Below the pieces are notes generated by a model. That model saw only the letters and a program-made list of their open reading frames with translations. It did not search any database and had not been told where the DNA came from. Shown in pieces: positions 13,913 to 21,635 of a DNA stretch of 64,000 nucleotides. The translations under genes were made by a program, and so were the position numbers. The stretch's first letter is position 1. Each line of letters opens with the position of its first letter. The stretch is from Alcaligenes ammonioxydans (GTDB taxonomy: Bacteria > Pseudomonadota > Gammaproteobacteria > Burkholderiales > Burkholderiaceae_B): NCBI RefSeq assembly GCF_019343455.1, contig NZ_CP049362.1, forward strand, positions 1,798,001 through 1,862,000, read 5' to 3'.

Positions 13913-14158
13913 CTATCGTTGAAAATCGTGCGACCTACCCGGCCATAGCTTGAAGCCTAGGCAAGCGCCCCAACGGTCACGCTCATGTAACCACAATGTT
14001 TTGCAGTTGGAGCATTGGTATAAAGTTTTTTTCGCTTCACCAGGGCCTTGCAAGCAAGGGCCAGCAACAGCCATAAATTCGTGTTTGATATTGAGCGACG
14101 AGGACAAGGGTAACAGCTGGCACAGAGTGCAGAGATTGTTTGAGCTTTGATAGTGCAC
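13913..14158 (-). CDS. Small zinc-ribbon-like cargo protein, copy B
   Basis: Protein of 81 residues with Cys10/Cys13 and Cys49/Cys52, the same numbering as the copy at 11974-12303. After the second pair come KTLWLHERDRWGACLGFKLWPG and a short tail, so it lacks the C-terminal extension of copy A. The start is GTG 14158 with AGGAGAA upstream; no ATG lies near. Function unknown; a zinc-binding fold is inferred from the cysteines only. Confidence 0.7.
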   Translation of the reverse strand: MHYQSSNNLCTLCQLLPLSSSLNIKHEFMAVAGPCLQGPGEAKKTLYQCSNCKTLWLHERDRWGACLGFKLWPGRSHDFQR

Positions 14159-14318
14159 TGTGTTCTCCTGAAGGGGGGGCTCCAGGCGTTAGCCAGAGTA
14201 GTGAGATGTTTTATTGTTGTTGGAGTCGTCAGGGGAAGATCTGTTGAGGTAAAAGGCCGGTCGCTTGAACACCGGGGGCTGCGTTACAGACTCGTTGGGG
14301 CGAGTCTGCAAGAGCTAC

Positions 14319-14471
14319 TTATTTGCCTTTCGGCTGGTCCTGCGGTGACTTGTCATCTTTTTTGTCATCCTTCTTGTCGTCTGGATGCATGGCTGCTTTT
14401 CGATCAGGAGAAGGTGACGGTTTTTGGGCTGGGTTTTGGGGCTTGTTAGGTGAGCTTGGTGTTTGTGTCAT
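14319..14471 (-). CDS. Pro/Lys/Asp-rich small protein, copy B
   Basis: Protein of 50 residues, fully low-complexity: Pro/Ser/Asn-rich head and a DDKKDDKKDDK tail. ATG 14471 has TTGGAG upstream. It is probably disordered. It corresponds to the startless frame at 12449-12616. Function unknown. Confidence 0.5.
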   Translation of the reverse strand: MTQTPSSPNKPQNPAQKPSPSPDRKAAMHPDDKKDDKKDDKSPQDQPKGK

Positions 14472-14549
14472 GAGAGACTCCAATAGGTGAATCATCGCAG
14501 CAAACCAGGCGTGTTGAGTGCACTGCTTTGCGCTGTGATACACAGATAG

Positions 14550-14783
14550 TTAGTTAAAAATGGATTGATCGTTTTGCGCTGGAGGAGGGTGGCGAGGCTT
14601 TTCGTCGCCGATGGGCTCATCGTTTACAGGTAGCGTCTGATCGTCTTCGTGGATCCGTTCGATTTCAACGGGGCGTTTGTCGCGGGGGTCAGGGATAGTT
14701 GGTTCGGCGGGGTCGGTGGCCGAGAGAAGGGGGAAGCGAAGTAAGTTAACTTTTCTTCCAATGGACCCGAGATAATGTGTCAT
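14550..14783 (-). CDS. Small Pro/Asp-rich cargo protein, unit B
   Basis: Protein of 77 residues, unknown. It begins MTHYLGSIGRKVNLLRFP and continues with a Pro/Asp/Glu-rich disordered-looking tail. I chose ATG 14783, with AGGAG 5-6 bases upstream, over ATG 14798. It holds the position that 12697-12930 holds in unit A, and both proteins have 77 residues. Confidence 0.5.
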   Translation of the reverse strand: MTHYLGSIGRKVNLLRFPLLSATDPAEPTIPDPRDKRPVEIERIHEDDQTLPVNDEPIGDEKPRHPPPAQNDQSIFN

Positions 14784-14913
14784 AGGCACTCCTGCCATGA
14801 CTGGCGGGATATTTCTCAGAGGGTCTGAGCAACAGGGCCAGTAGCGCCTTCAAGGTGTCAGCGAGAAGGTCTAAGTTCATACTAGGCCGATCCTGGAAAT
14901 ACCCACCATGCTA

Positions 14914-14939
14914 ATTTGTAATTCATTGTATTTTAAGGG
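14914..14939 (+). repeat. 26-bp direct repeat, copy 2
   Basis: Exact copy of 13062-13087. It lies 93 bp upstream of the small acidic gene at 15033 and may hold its promoter region. The preceding 130 bp resemble the DNA before copy 1 (shared CTCAGAGGG and CCAGTAG blocks). Confidence 0.85.
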
Positions 14940-15032
14940 GAATTGAGTCTGTACGCTTTGCTTTAAATCCACTTGAAAGGCTGGGGAGGGCTATACTGAA
15001 CTCTCATTTAACTGTCGGTTAGAGAGGGCGTT

Positions 15033-15311
15033 ATGAATACAGAGGTCTCATCAGTTGGTGGGCAATGGGATGATGATGGCGGATCTCAATTGAAAGCCCT
15101 GGCAGTGTCACGAGCCGTGGATCAGCTAGATGAGGATGATCAGTTGATACTTGGTTTTTTGGGGGCGTCGTTATTGAGCTTATGGGATGATTTACCTGCC
15201 AGCGAGCAACAGAGGCTGTTGAATAGCCAGGCTATCAAAAGTGCATTTGATAAAGCAGAAATCAAAACTCGAATTCAGCGGCTGGAAGAACATTTCAAGC
15301 GGTTAAAGTAG
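15033..15311 (+). CDS. Small acidic helical protein, unknown
   Basis: Protein of 92 residues. The head is Gly/Asp-rich and the remainder predicted helical (LKALAVSRAVDQLDEDDQLILGFLGASLLSLWDDLP, then a charged Arg/Glu/Lys helix to the end). No family recognised. ATG 15033 follows AGAGAGGG. It is oriented toward the tRNA fragment and has no counterpart in unit A, where the matching interval is about 260 bp shorter. A terminator follows 69 bp after its stop. Confidence 0.55.
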   Translation: MNTEVSSVGGQWDDDGGSQLKALAVSRAVDQLDEDDQLILGFLGASLLSLWDDLPASEQQRLLNSQAIKSAFDKAEIKTRIQRLEEHFKRLK

Positions 15312-15380
15312 TCGTTCGCCTGCTTAGGGTCACTGTAATCTGCCTAGCCTTGCCTACTGCCATGTGTTGTCGAAAAAAAA

Positions 15381-15398
15381 GCCCGCTCTATGGCGGGC
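15381..15398. terminator. Hairpin between acidic gene and att
   Basis: Stem GCCCGC/GCGGGC with a 6-nt loop. Eight A precede it and CTCCTTTT follows, so it is a better terminator for the minus strand than for the plus. A related AAAAAAAAGCCCG block is present in unit A near 13260. Confidence 0.6.
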
Positions 15399-15518
15399 CT
15401 CCTTTTAGCTGTGGGAGTTTTGTGGGAAACGAACGGTAGTTAGTAGTCGCTTATGGGCACTTAACTTCATTTTTGCGTTCTTTGATCTGTTTAAAATCAA
15501 TGGCTTAGGTTTTGTCTG

Positions 15519-15568
15519 CTTGCATGGGGTGCAAGGGGTCGAAGGTTCAAATCCTTCCGTTCCGACCA
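15519..15568 (+). other. 3' end of tRNA-Pro(GGG), probable prophage attR
   Basis: Contains the anticodon arm CTTGC-ATGGGGT-GCAAG (anticodon GGG), variable region, T arm GGTTCAAATCC, acceptor 3' strand TTCCG and encoded ACCA. The 5' half of a tRNA is absent upstream. A tRNA 3' fragment at a prophage edge is the standard product of integration into a tRNA gene. The complete tRNA-Pro should lie at the other prophage end, left of this window. The crossover core cannot be defined without that copy. Confidence 0.8.
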
Positions 15569-15580
15569 AATTTGAAAAGG

Positions 15581-15609
15581 CCTACAGCATTTTTGCTGTA
15601 GGTCTTTTT
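15581..15609 (+). terminator. Terminator after tRNA-Pro 3' end
   Basis: Perfect 9-bp stem CCTACAGCA/TGCTGTAGG with loop TTTT and a TCTTTTT tail. It is the original terminator of the tRNA-Pro gene, marking the chromosomal side of the junction. Confidence 0.85.
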
Positions 15610-15621
15610 CTATTGCAGTAA

Positions 15622-15996
15622 TCAGTTATATCCAGGGGGCTGCGTTTCTACAATGTTCTTTGCGCCCATATAAATGGGTTCGTTGGGATGCTCAGTGCAG
15701 TAGTTACGCATCCGTTGTGCAATCTGCGCTGGAGTCAGGCGGATTTGTCCGTTTTGCGGTCTGTGAAGATTGGTTGCGGATATAAAGCCTTGCACCCAGG
15801 ACATATAAGCCAGACTCATCGTGGCAAAAAGCTCGCCATCCGAAGGATCTTTCCACATTGCGTCGTGTGCCCGCATGTCCAGCGCCTCGGCCATGCTCTT
15901 GCATGGGTGGTGGGCCCCCAAACCGTGTCCGATTCCCTGGGCGTTTGCGGTTGTCGTGCTTACTAACAGACAAGCAGCCCATACTATTTTTCTCAT
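15622..15996 (-). CDS. Rap1a/Tai-like secreted protein
   Basis: Protein of 124 residues with signal peptide MRKIVWAACLLVSTTTANA. The mature part has Cys32 (HHPCKSM), the segment YMSWVQGFISATNL, and NYCTEHPNEPIYMGA. This pattern resembles the Rap1a/Tai family, known first as immunity proteins against type VI amidase effectors but also widespread as orphans. Start ATG 15996 with GGAGAGGA upstream. No effector gene is adjacent, so immunity function is not supported here. It ends 13 bp from the tRNA terminator on the chromosomal side. Confidence 0.6.
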   Translation of the reverse strand: MRKIVWAACLLVSTTTANAQGIGHGLGAHHPCKSMAEALDMRAHDAMWKDPSDGELFATMSLAYMSWVQGFISATNLHRPQNGQIRLTPAQIAQRMRNYCTEHPNEPIYMGAKNIVETQPPGYN

Positions 15997-16305
15997 TGTG
16001 TCCTCTCCCGCGCAAAGCGCACTTGTATTGAATTTGAACGTCTTGGTTTCACGCTGCTGCCTTGTGTGCGTTGACAGTCTGGATGCCGGCATGTTTTAAG
16101 TTTGGCATGCTAGGGCGTTCAAGACTCCTGGTAGTGCTACGCCAGGGGCAGCACATTTTATTTGGCTTCGCCCGGGAATTGGGGTTTATCGGGGGGCGAA
16201 ATCGATCGACGCCACCCATTCTCGCGAGCAGCGTCATGGCTCATGAGCGGGATGGCGCCCTTATTAACGTAAAGGGCGCTCATGCCTCAAGACAAGAAGC
16301 GTGGG

Positions 16306-16342
16306 GCCAACAAAAAATCCCGAATGCAGGCTTTTTGTTGGC
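16306..16342. repeat. Inverted repeat downstream of ParB-like gene
   Basis: Arms GCCAACAAAAA and TTTTTGTTGGC, 11 bp perfect, 15-nt loop. It lies 21 bp beyond the stop of the ParB-like lipoprotein gene and could stop its transcript, though the U-run is within the stem. Confidence 0.6.
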
Positions 16343-16362
16343 TTGATTCCCACGATCCCGCT

Positions 16363-17676
16363 TTACCAACCCCAGCAAGTCCCCGATGCTGGCTTGCCGC
16401 AATGGCGGTAGTTCACCGCAAACCAGAGTTTGCCGGCGCCACGCGGGCTGCCGTCGGATTTGACGTCGTTGCGTGGCAGCTCTTCCAAGGTATCGCGAGC
16501 GGTCTTGGTGACCGATCCACTGGCCGCATCAGCTTCCAGGGTGATACGACCCAGAGCGGCAGCGTCACGATCTTCAAAGACCAGATCCGTATCTTGCAAG
16601 GCCGACATTTTCAGAGAGGCATCGCGCACAGCTGCCGCATAGCTCGTATCTGAGCCGCCGGTTTGCAGGGCCTTGTTCAGGGTGCTGGCTGCCAGAATCT
16701 GCTCTGGTGTAGCGGGCGGGGCCATCAGGTAGGCGTCCAGTCCGGGGAGTTGGCCTGCTGCTGCCTGACGGCGCAGCCAGTCGCCCCACAGAAACTCCGC
16801 GTACTCGGGCAAATTCCCGTTTTTGTAGGCAATATCGCGCGTGAAGTACACCAGAGAACGATAGCGGTCTTCTTGCATGCCTCCTGCCTCTTGGTCGTTG
16901 GCCAAACCAAGACGCGTAGGCAGTTGTTCCACGGTGATGGGCTGATTATGGCCATCTCGCAGCCAAACTTGTTTCTCCTCGCTCATGCGATCCCAGAAAG
17001 CAGGTGCATCATGCAAATCGCTGTAGTTGGCGCTGACTTTGACCCAGACGGGCAATTTCGGACCGCCATCAGGAATCTCACGCAGAGTGGAAAATGTGTG
17101 GTGACCATCGGTCAGGTAGAGATTGCCGTCCCAGCCGACCACCACAGTTTTAAGATTTTCGGTCTGCGAGCCCAACGGGTCTTTACAGAGATATGTCGTT
17201 GGTTGATCCAGACGCGCCGCTTGTACTTCGGCCAGGGACAGGAATTTCTGGGCACGTTCCGTGCCGCCCATGTCCTCGCAGTAGTCATCAAATTTCTTGC
17301 CGATGGTGCGATTCAGATAGTCCAGCTGTTGTTGGGGATCGTGTGCCCACGTGGGGCGATCCAGGTCGCCCTGCCAGCGTCCCAGCTTGTAATAAACCTG
17401 ATCGTAGCCAATGGCGGCCTGAGTGGGATGCAGTTCTTCGATACGAACTTTGATCACATCACCTGCTTTGCGGTCTAGATAGGCAGTATTACGTGGTGGC
17501 GGCGCTGGCTCTTCGCTGGCAGGGGGAGTGACGACGGGAGGATCGACGAGGGCGTTGCCGCCGGTGCTCGATCCACTGTCGCAGGCTGCCAGAGCCAGAG
17601 GCAACAGGGCAATACCCAGAGTGCGCCATAAGGGGCGCCGCACGAGTTCGAGAGGGGGCAGGAAGGCAGGATTCAT
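16363..17676 (-). CDS. ParB-like domain lipoprotein
   Basis: Protein of 437 residues. An N-terminal signal ends in the lipobox LALAAC (Cys32), followed by a Ser/Gly/Pro-rich linker to about 60. The body resembles the ParB-like nuclease domain (PF08857): VIKVRIEELHPTQAAIGYDQV, then YLTDGHHTFSTLREI with its conserved DGHH. The C-terminal 100 residues are unassigned, ending with two cysteines. The DGHH motif is shared with ParB/sulfiredoxin folds. A membrane-anchored extracytoplasmic member is unusual for a fold associated with DNA or nucleotides; substrate unknown. Single-gene unit. Confidence 0.75.
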   Translation of the reverse strand: MNPAFLPPLELVRRPLWRTLGIALLPLALAACDSGSSTGGNALVDPPVVTPPASEEPAPPPRNTAYLDRKAGDVIKVRIEELHPTQAAIGYDQVYYKLGRWQGDLDRPTWAHDPQQQLDYLNRTIGKKFDDYCEDMGGTERAQKFLSLAEVQAARLDQPTTYLCKDPLGSQTENLKTVVVGWDGNLYLTDGHHTFSTLREIPDGGPKLPVWVKVSANYSDLHDAPAFWDRMSEEKQVWLRDGHNQPITVEQLPTRLGLANDQEAGGMQEDRYRSLVYFTRDIAYKNGNLPEYAEFLWGDWLRRQAAAGQLPGLDAYLMAPPATPEQILAASTLNKALQTGGSDTSYAAAVRDASLKMSALQDTDLVFEDRDAAALGRITLEADAASGSVTKTARDTLEELPRNDVKSDGSPRGAGKLWFAVNYRHCGKPASGTCWGW

Positions 17677-18104
17677 AGTCCATTAAGAAATGTTGTTGGA
17701 GGACCTTTCATCATGAGGGCTGGGTATTGCCGGAAGATTGCATTCAGAAACATTAATGAGCTGTCTTTCCGGTTGTTGGACTCATGGCTATAGGGTGGGG
17801 CGTGCTGTTGAGTTTGAGCCCACTTATTTCCTGCCTGCAGGAGGAATGCGGATCGCCTAAATGGGCCTGTATATAGCCTGGCCTGGGCTGTATCGAGTGT
17901 GGCATGACCATACGCAGACTAACTCATGATCTGGCCTTCTGGGTGGCCCGTATTTTTGGGACGTAGGTAGTGTTGTCTTTAGCTCTCTGGCGGGGTTGTC
18001 AGCGTAAGGTCAGCCCTTAAAGTGTCCGCCTAGTAAAAACCCTCTTGGCCGTTTTCCCAGGAAAGGCCTACTATTAGCCCTCGATTATCGGATATGAGAA
18101 TTTT
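17677..18104. other. Intergenic region between divergent genes
   Basis: 428 bp between the ParB-like lipoprotein gene and the oxidoreductase gene. It must hold promoters for both. I see no clear -35/-10 pair, repeat or RNA gene in it. Confidence 0.5.
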
Positions 18105-19235
18105 ATGGTGTACGACTACCTGATCGTGGGCGCCGGCATGGCTGGCGTGTCTTTGGCTTACCGTTTGCCCCGTGATGCCCAAGTCCTGATTCTGGAAAGA
18201 GAGTCTCATGCCGCCTATCACTCCACCGGGCGTTCGGCTGCCATGTTTGTGGAAACCTACGGCACCGAGACGATTCGTGCCTTGACAGTGGCTGGCAATG
18301 ACTTTTTCAGTCATCCCCCTGAGGGTTTTACGGATCAGCCCATCCTGTTGCCTCGAGGCGTGCTGTACGTGGGAACGGCCGAGCAGCAGGATTTGCTGGA
18401 CAGCCAATATCAGGACTGGCTGGAGCAGGGCCTGGATGTCAGCCGCCTGAGTGCTGAGCAGGCTTTGGCCTTGGTGCCCTGTCTGGACCCGGACACGCTG
18501 GCCGGCGCCTTGTATGACGGACAGGGCCAGGACATGGACGTCCATGCCTTGCATCAAGGTTTTTTGAAGGGCGCACAGGCGAAAGGAGTGAGCTTGCGTC
18601 TGGATGCCGAGGTGGTATCGGCGCAGTGGGATGGCGAATGCTGGGACGTCCAGCTCGAGGGTGAAGCGACCCGCCTGCGCACCCGTGTGCTGGTTAACGC
18701 GGCAGGTGCCTGGGCGGATACGCTGGCCCAACGCTGTGGCGTGCAGGCATTGGGCATTCAGCCCAAGCGTCGCTCGGCTTTTTTGTTCTCCCCGCCAGAG
18801 GGGGTCGATCATCGCCAATGGCCAGCCGTGATTGATATCGGCGAAGAGTTCTATTTTAAACCGGACGCAGGCATGTTGCTCGGGTCGCCCGCCAATGCGG
18901 ATGATGTGCAGGCGCATGATGTGGTGGCTGAAGAACTGGATGTGGCCACCGGAATTTATCGCATTGAAGAGCGCACCCGATTGCGTATCCGTCGCCCTAG
19001 CCATACCTGGGCTGGGCTGCGCAGTTTCGCCCCAGATGGAGAGTTGGTGATTGGTCAGGATGCGCAATGTCCTGGTTTTTTCTGGCTGGCGGGGCAAGGT
19101 GGCTATGGAATTCAAACGGCGGCAGGGGCGTCCTTGCTGGCAGCCAGCCTGTTGCAACAGCAGGAACTGCCTGAATCGTTGAAAGCCTTGAACATTGATC
19201 CGGCTGTGGTGTCACCGGCTCGTTTCCGAACCTAA
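18105..19235 (+). CDS. FAD-dependent D-amino-acid dehydrogenase, DauA-like
   Basis: Protein of 376 residues of the DAO family. The FAD-binding motif VGAGMAGVSLAYRL is at about 8-21, followed by ERESHAAYHSTGRSAA. Later segments (QPKRRSAFLFSPPEGVDHRQWP, FYFKPDAGMLLGSPANADDVQAHDV, RPSHTWAGLRSF, GQGGYGIQTAA) follow closely the Pseudomonas D-arginine dehydrogenase DauA as I recall it. It would oxidise D-arginine and other D-amino acids to 2-oxo acids, passing electrons to the respiratory chain. ATG 18105 heads an operon with a transporter and a regulator. Substrate range is inferred from similarity. Confidence 0.82.
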   Translation: MVYDYLIVGAGMAGVSLAYRLPRDAQVLILERESHAAYHSTGRSAAMFVETYGTETIRALTVAGNDFFSHPPEGFTDQPILLPRGVLYVGTAEQQDLLDSQYQDWLEQGLDVSRLSAEQALALVPCLDPDTLAGALYDGQGQDMDVHALHQGFLKGAQAKGVSLRLDAEVVSAQWDGECWDVQLEGEATRLRTRVLVNAAGAWADTLAQRCGVQALGIQPKRRSAFLFSPPEGVDHRQWPAVIDIGEEFYFKPDAGMLLGSPANADDVQAHDVVAEELDVATGIYRIEERTRLRIRRPSHTWAGLRSFAPDGELVIGQDAQCPGFFWLAGQGGYGIQTAAGASLLAASLLQQQELPESLKALNIDPAVVSPARFRT

Positions 19236-19273
19236 AAAAACAAGCAGCACTTTGATCTCCCGGAGGGGAAGGC

Positions 19274-20347
19274 ATGTCAAATATAAAAAATATCCTGGGC
19301 ATTGCGATGGCCTTTGTTGGCGTGGTGGTGGGCGCAGGCTTTGCTTCAGGACAGGAAATATTGCAGTTTTTCAGCAGCTTTGGCTACTGGGGGCTGTTGG
19401 GAGGGGTGGTCAGTGGCTTGTGTTTCACGATATTGGGCATGGCGGTGGGGGAACTGAGCCAGGTCTCCGTCTCGCATTCGTTCAAGGAAGGCTTGTATCT
19501 GATTTGCGGGCCACGACTGGGGATGGTGGTCGATGTCATGATTACCTTCTTTATGTATGCCATCGCTGTGGTGATGTTTGCCGGTGGCGGTTCGCTGATG
19601 GAGCAGCAGTGGGGGGTTCCGGCAGAGTATGGCAGCGTGGCGGTCATGCTGATTACGGTGCTGATTGTGTTTTTGCGCGTGGACCGCGTGATGGCGTTTA
19701 TCGGCAGCATCACGCCCGTTCTGGTGTTGATGGTGATTTTTTTGGCGGTGTATAGCTGGAATACCCGTGACCTCCCGCTGGATGAGCTCAATGTCATCGC
19801 CCATACCAAACCCCAGGGCGCGGGGCATTGGCTGGTCGCCGCCTTGCTGTACGTGTCCTACAACATGGTGGTGGGGGCACCTTTTCTGATGATTGCAGGC
19901 TCGCAAGCCACGTCGCGCCGCAATGCGTTGCTGGGAGGGCTGCTTGGGGGGCTGTTATTGGGTGTGCTCATTGTATTGATCAGTGCCGGTGTGTTCGGTC
20001 GCATCGACTCGATTGGCTCGGCCGCCTTACCGATGCTGATGCTGGCGACCGAGCAGTCCAAGTTCTTGGGGACGGTTATGTCTGTGGTGATTTTCGCCAT
20101 GATTCTGACAACCTCCGTGGGAGTGCTCTACGCTTTTTCGGCTCGCATTCTGCCTCCCAATACGCGTAGATTCAATATAGGCACCGCGATTGCCGGCGTG
20201 CTGGGATTGGTGGGCGCCAAGGTTGGTTTTATTAATCTGGTGGGCACGGTTTATCCATTTTTCGGCTATCTGGGCTTTGTTTTGATGGCCTGGATTCTGA
20301 TTGCCTGGTTCCGTTTGCGCCGCTTACAATCCAGGAATGCTACGTAA
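19274..20347 (+). CDS. YkvI-family membrane transporter
   Basis: Protein of 357 residues with about ten membrane segments. The N-terminus (NILGIAMAFVGVVVGAGFASGQEILQFF) is the signature of the YkvI family in the APC-like superfamily, relatives of amino-acid permeases. ATG 19274 has GGAGGGG upstream. It follows the dehydrogenase by 38 bp, so it is a good candidate for importing that enzyme's substrate. The transported compound is not known. It overlaps the regulator gene by 11 bp. Confidence 0.8.
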   Translation: MSNIKNILGIAMAFVGVVVGAGFASGQEILQFFSSFGYWGLLGGVVSGLCFTILGMAVGELSQVSVSHSFKEGLYLICGPRLGMVVDVMITFFMYAIAVVMFAGGGSLMEQQWGVPAEYGSVAVMLITVLIVFLRVDRVMAFIGSITPVLVLMVIFLAVYSWNTRDLPLDELNVIAHTKPQGAGHWLVAALLYVSYNMVVGAPFLMIAGSQATSRRNALLGGLLGGLLLGVLIVLISAGVFGRIDSIGSAALPMLMLATEQSKFLGTVMSVVIFAMILTTSVGVLYAFSARILPPNTRRFNIGTAIAGVLGLVGAKVGFINLVGTVYPFFGYLGFVLMAWILIAWFRLRRLQSRNAT

Positions 20348-20951
20348 TGAACTGCTCAGCAAGGAACAGGTAGGAGCTCGCCTGCGCCAGGCCCGACATA
20401 ATCAAAAACAGACACTCAAGCAGTTGGCTGAAAAAACCGGCTTGGCGCTTTCCACCATTTCCAAAGCGGAATTGGGGCAAGTCACCTTAAGTTATGAAAA
20501 ATTCGTGGTGTTGGCCCGTGCCCTGAATATCGAAGTCGGCTCTTTGTTTGCCGTGCCCGATCAGGAAAGCGCACAGGCTTTGCCGGTGAGCGCAGTGGGT
20601 ATTTCCAGCCACAAATCCACTGCGACCCCCGGTTATGCGACCCGTAATTACGAATACGGTTTGTTGTTTGGGGAACTAAGCGGCAAGCACATGAACCCCA
20701 TTTTGGCCGTGATCGATTCACGCGATGCCAGTGAGTTTGACGATTATATTCGTCATGCGGGGCAGGAGTTTGTGGTCGTGTTGTCTGGCTCTATTGCCAT
20801 TCAATTTGAAACCGGTGAAACCTTGTTTCTGGATAAACACGAATCTGCATATTTTGACAGCGGTATTGGGCATATTTATTTATCGACCAGTCAGGAAGAT
20901 GCCAAGGTGGTGGCGGTCTGTACCAGCGGTTTTCCGCCAGGGATGGCTTGA
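20337..20951 (+). CDS. XRE-family regulator with cupin domain
   Basis: Protein of 204 residues. An N-terminal XRE helix-turn-helix (about 8-63, VGARLRQARHNQKQTLKQLA, LALSTISKAELGQVTLS) is joined to a C-terminal cupin_2 domain (about 125-195, QEFVVVLSGSIAIQFETGETLFLDKHESAYFDSGIGHIYL). Such proteins sense small molecules through the cupin. ATG 20337 with AGGA upstream lies inside the end of the transporter gene. It probably controls this operon in response to the dehydrogenase substrate or product. Confidence 0.85.
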   Translation: MLRNELLSKEQVGARLRQARHNQKQTLKQLAEKTGLALSTISKAELGQVTLSYEKFVVLARALNIEVGSLFAVPDQESAQALPVSAVGISSHKSTATPGYATRNYEYGLLFGELSGKHMNPILAVIDSRDASEFDDYIRHAGQEFVVVLSGSIAIQFETGETLFLDKHESAYFDSGIGHIYLSTSQEDAKVVAVCTSGFPPGMA

Positions 20952-21140
20952 GGTTTCTGGCCGAGGGATAAGGGATTAAAGTTTTTCCGGCCCTTTTTTT
21001 ACCGCCGATTTTCTTTTCTCGTTTGCTTTTGGCTGCTATTAAGATTTCGCGCATACGTACCTGAATATGATTATTCTGCTTATTTAATAATTGTTAGTTA
21101 CAATGCCGTTTCTTATAGTAAAAAAAGTAAAGGGTTAAGA

Positions 21141-21635
21141 ATGAGGAAGACTGTCTTTCTGGCTGCGTTCATGTTGACGGGTTGCGCCTCCATTACCTCC
21201 GAGTCCAATCAGTTGGTGCGTGTGGATGCGGTGGATGAGTCAGGAGAGAAGGTAGAAGCGGCGCGCTGCACTTTAACGAATGACAAAGGTGAGTTTGTAT
21301 CAGAGGCTGGCAAGCATGCGAGAGTGAGCAAATCCAGCAAGAACCTGAGTGTGAGCTGTACGGCTGCTGACAGAACAGACGAAGCCACGGGCACCTTGAT
21401 CTCACGAGCAGGCGCTGGCATGTTTGGCAATATTATTTTTGGTGGCGGGATTGGCGCCATCATCGATCATAATCGCGGCACCGCCTATAACTACCCCGAT
21501 TGGGTGGAGTTGGTGTTTGGCAAAGTGCTGACATTTGATCGCACAAACAACAAGGAAGGTCGGCCCATGAAGGAAGCCGACCTGCTGGTTGATCCGACTC
21601 AGCCTGCTGAGGCGGTGGTCGCCGCCAATCCTTGA
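21141..21635 (+). CDS. Predicted lipoprotein, unknown
   Basis: Protein of 164 residues with lipobox MLTGC (Cys15). The mature domain is beta-rich with two cysteines (RCTLTNDKG, SVSCTAADRTDEATG), a Gly-rich hydrophobic stretch (SRAGAGMFGNIIFGGGIGAIID, about 95-115) and the ending YNYPDWVELVFG. This architecture recurs in small proteobacterial lipoproteins of unknown role. An AT-rich 190-bp leader lies between it and the preceding operon. It is probably monocistronic. Confidence 0.7.
   Translation: MRKTVFLAAFMLTGCASITSESNQLVRVDAVDESGEKVEAARCTLTNDKGEFVSEAGKHARVSKSSKNLSVSCTAADRTDEATGTLISRAGAGMFGNIIFGGGIGAIIDHNRGTAYNYPDWVELVFGKVLTFDRTNNKEGRPMKEADLLVDPTQPAEAVVAANP

Noticed and set aside
12950..15600. 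CRISPR array
   Set aside because: Only one pair of 26-bp repeats 1.85 kb apart; no regular spacers and no cas genes.
16282..16653. 123-codon plus-strand frame starting MPQDKKRGANKKSR
   Set aside because: Most of it is antisense to the ParB-like lipoprotein gene, and its head is formed by the inverted repeat at 16306-16342.
18030..19157. 375-codon minus-strand frame opposite the dehydrogenase
   Set aside because: It is antisense to a well conserved DAO-family protein and shows His/Gln/Arg-rich composition typical of shadow frames.
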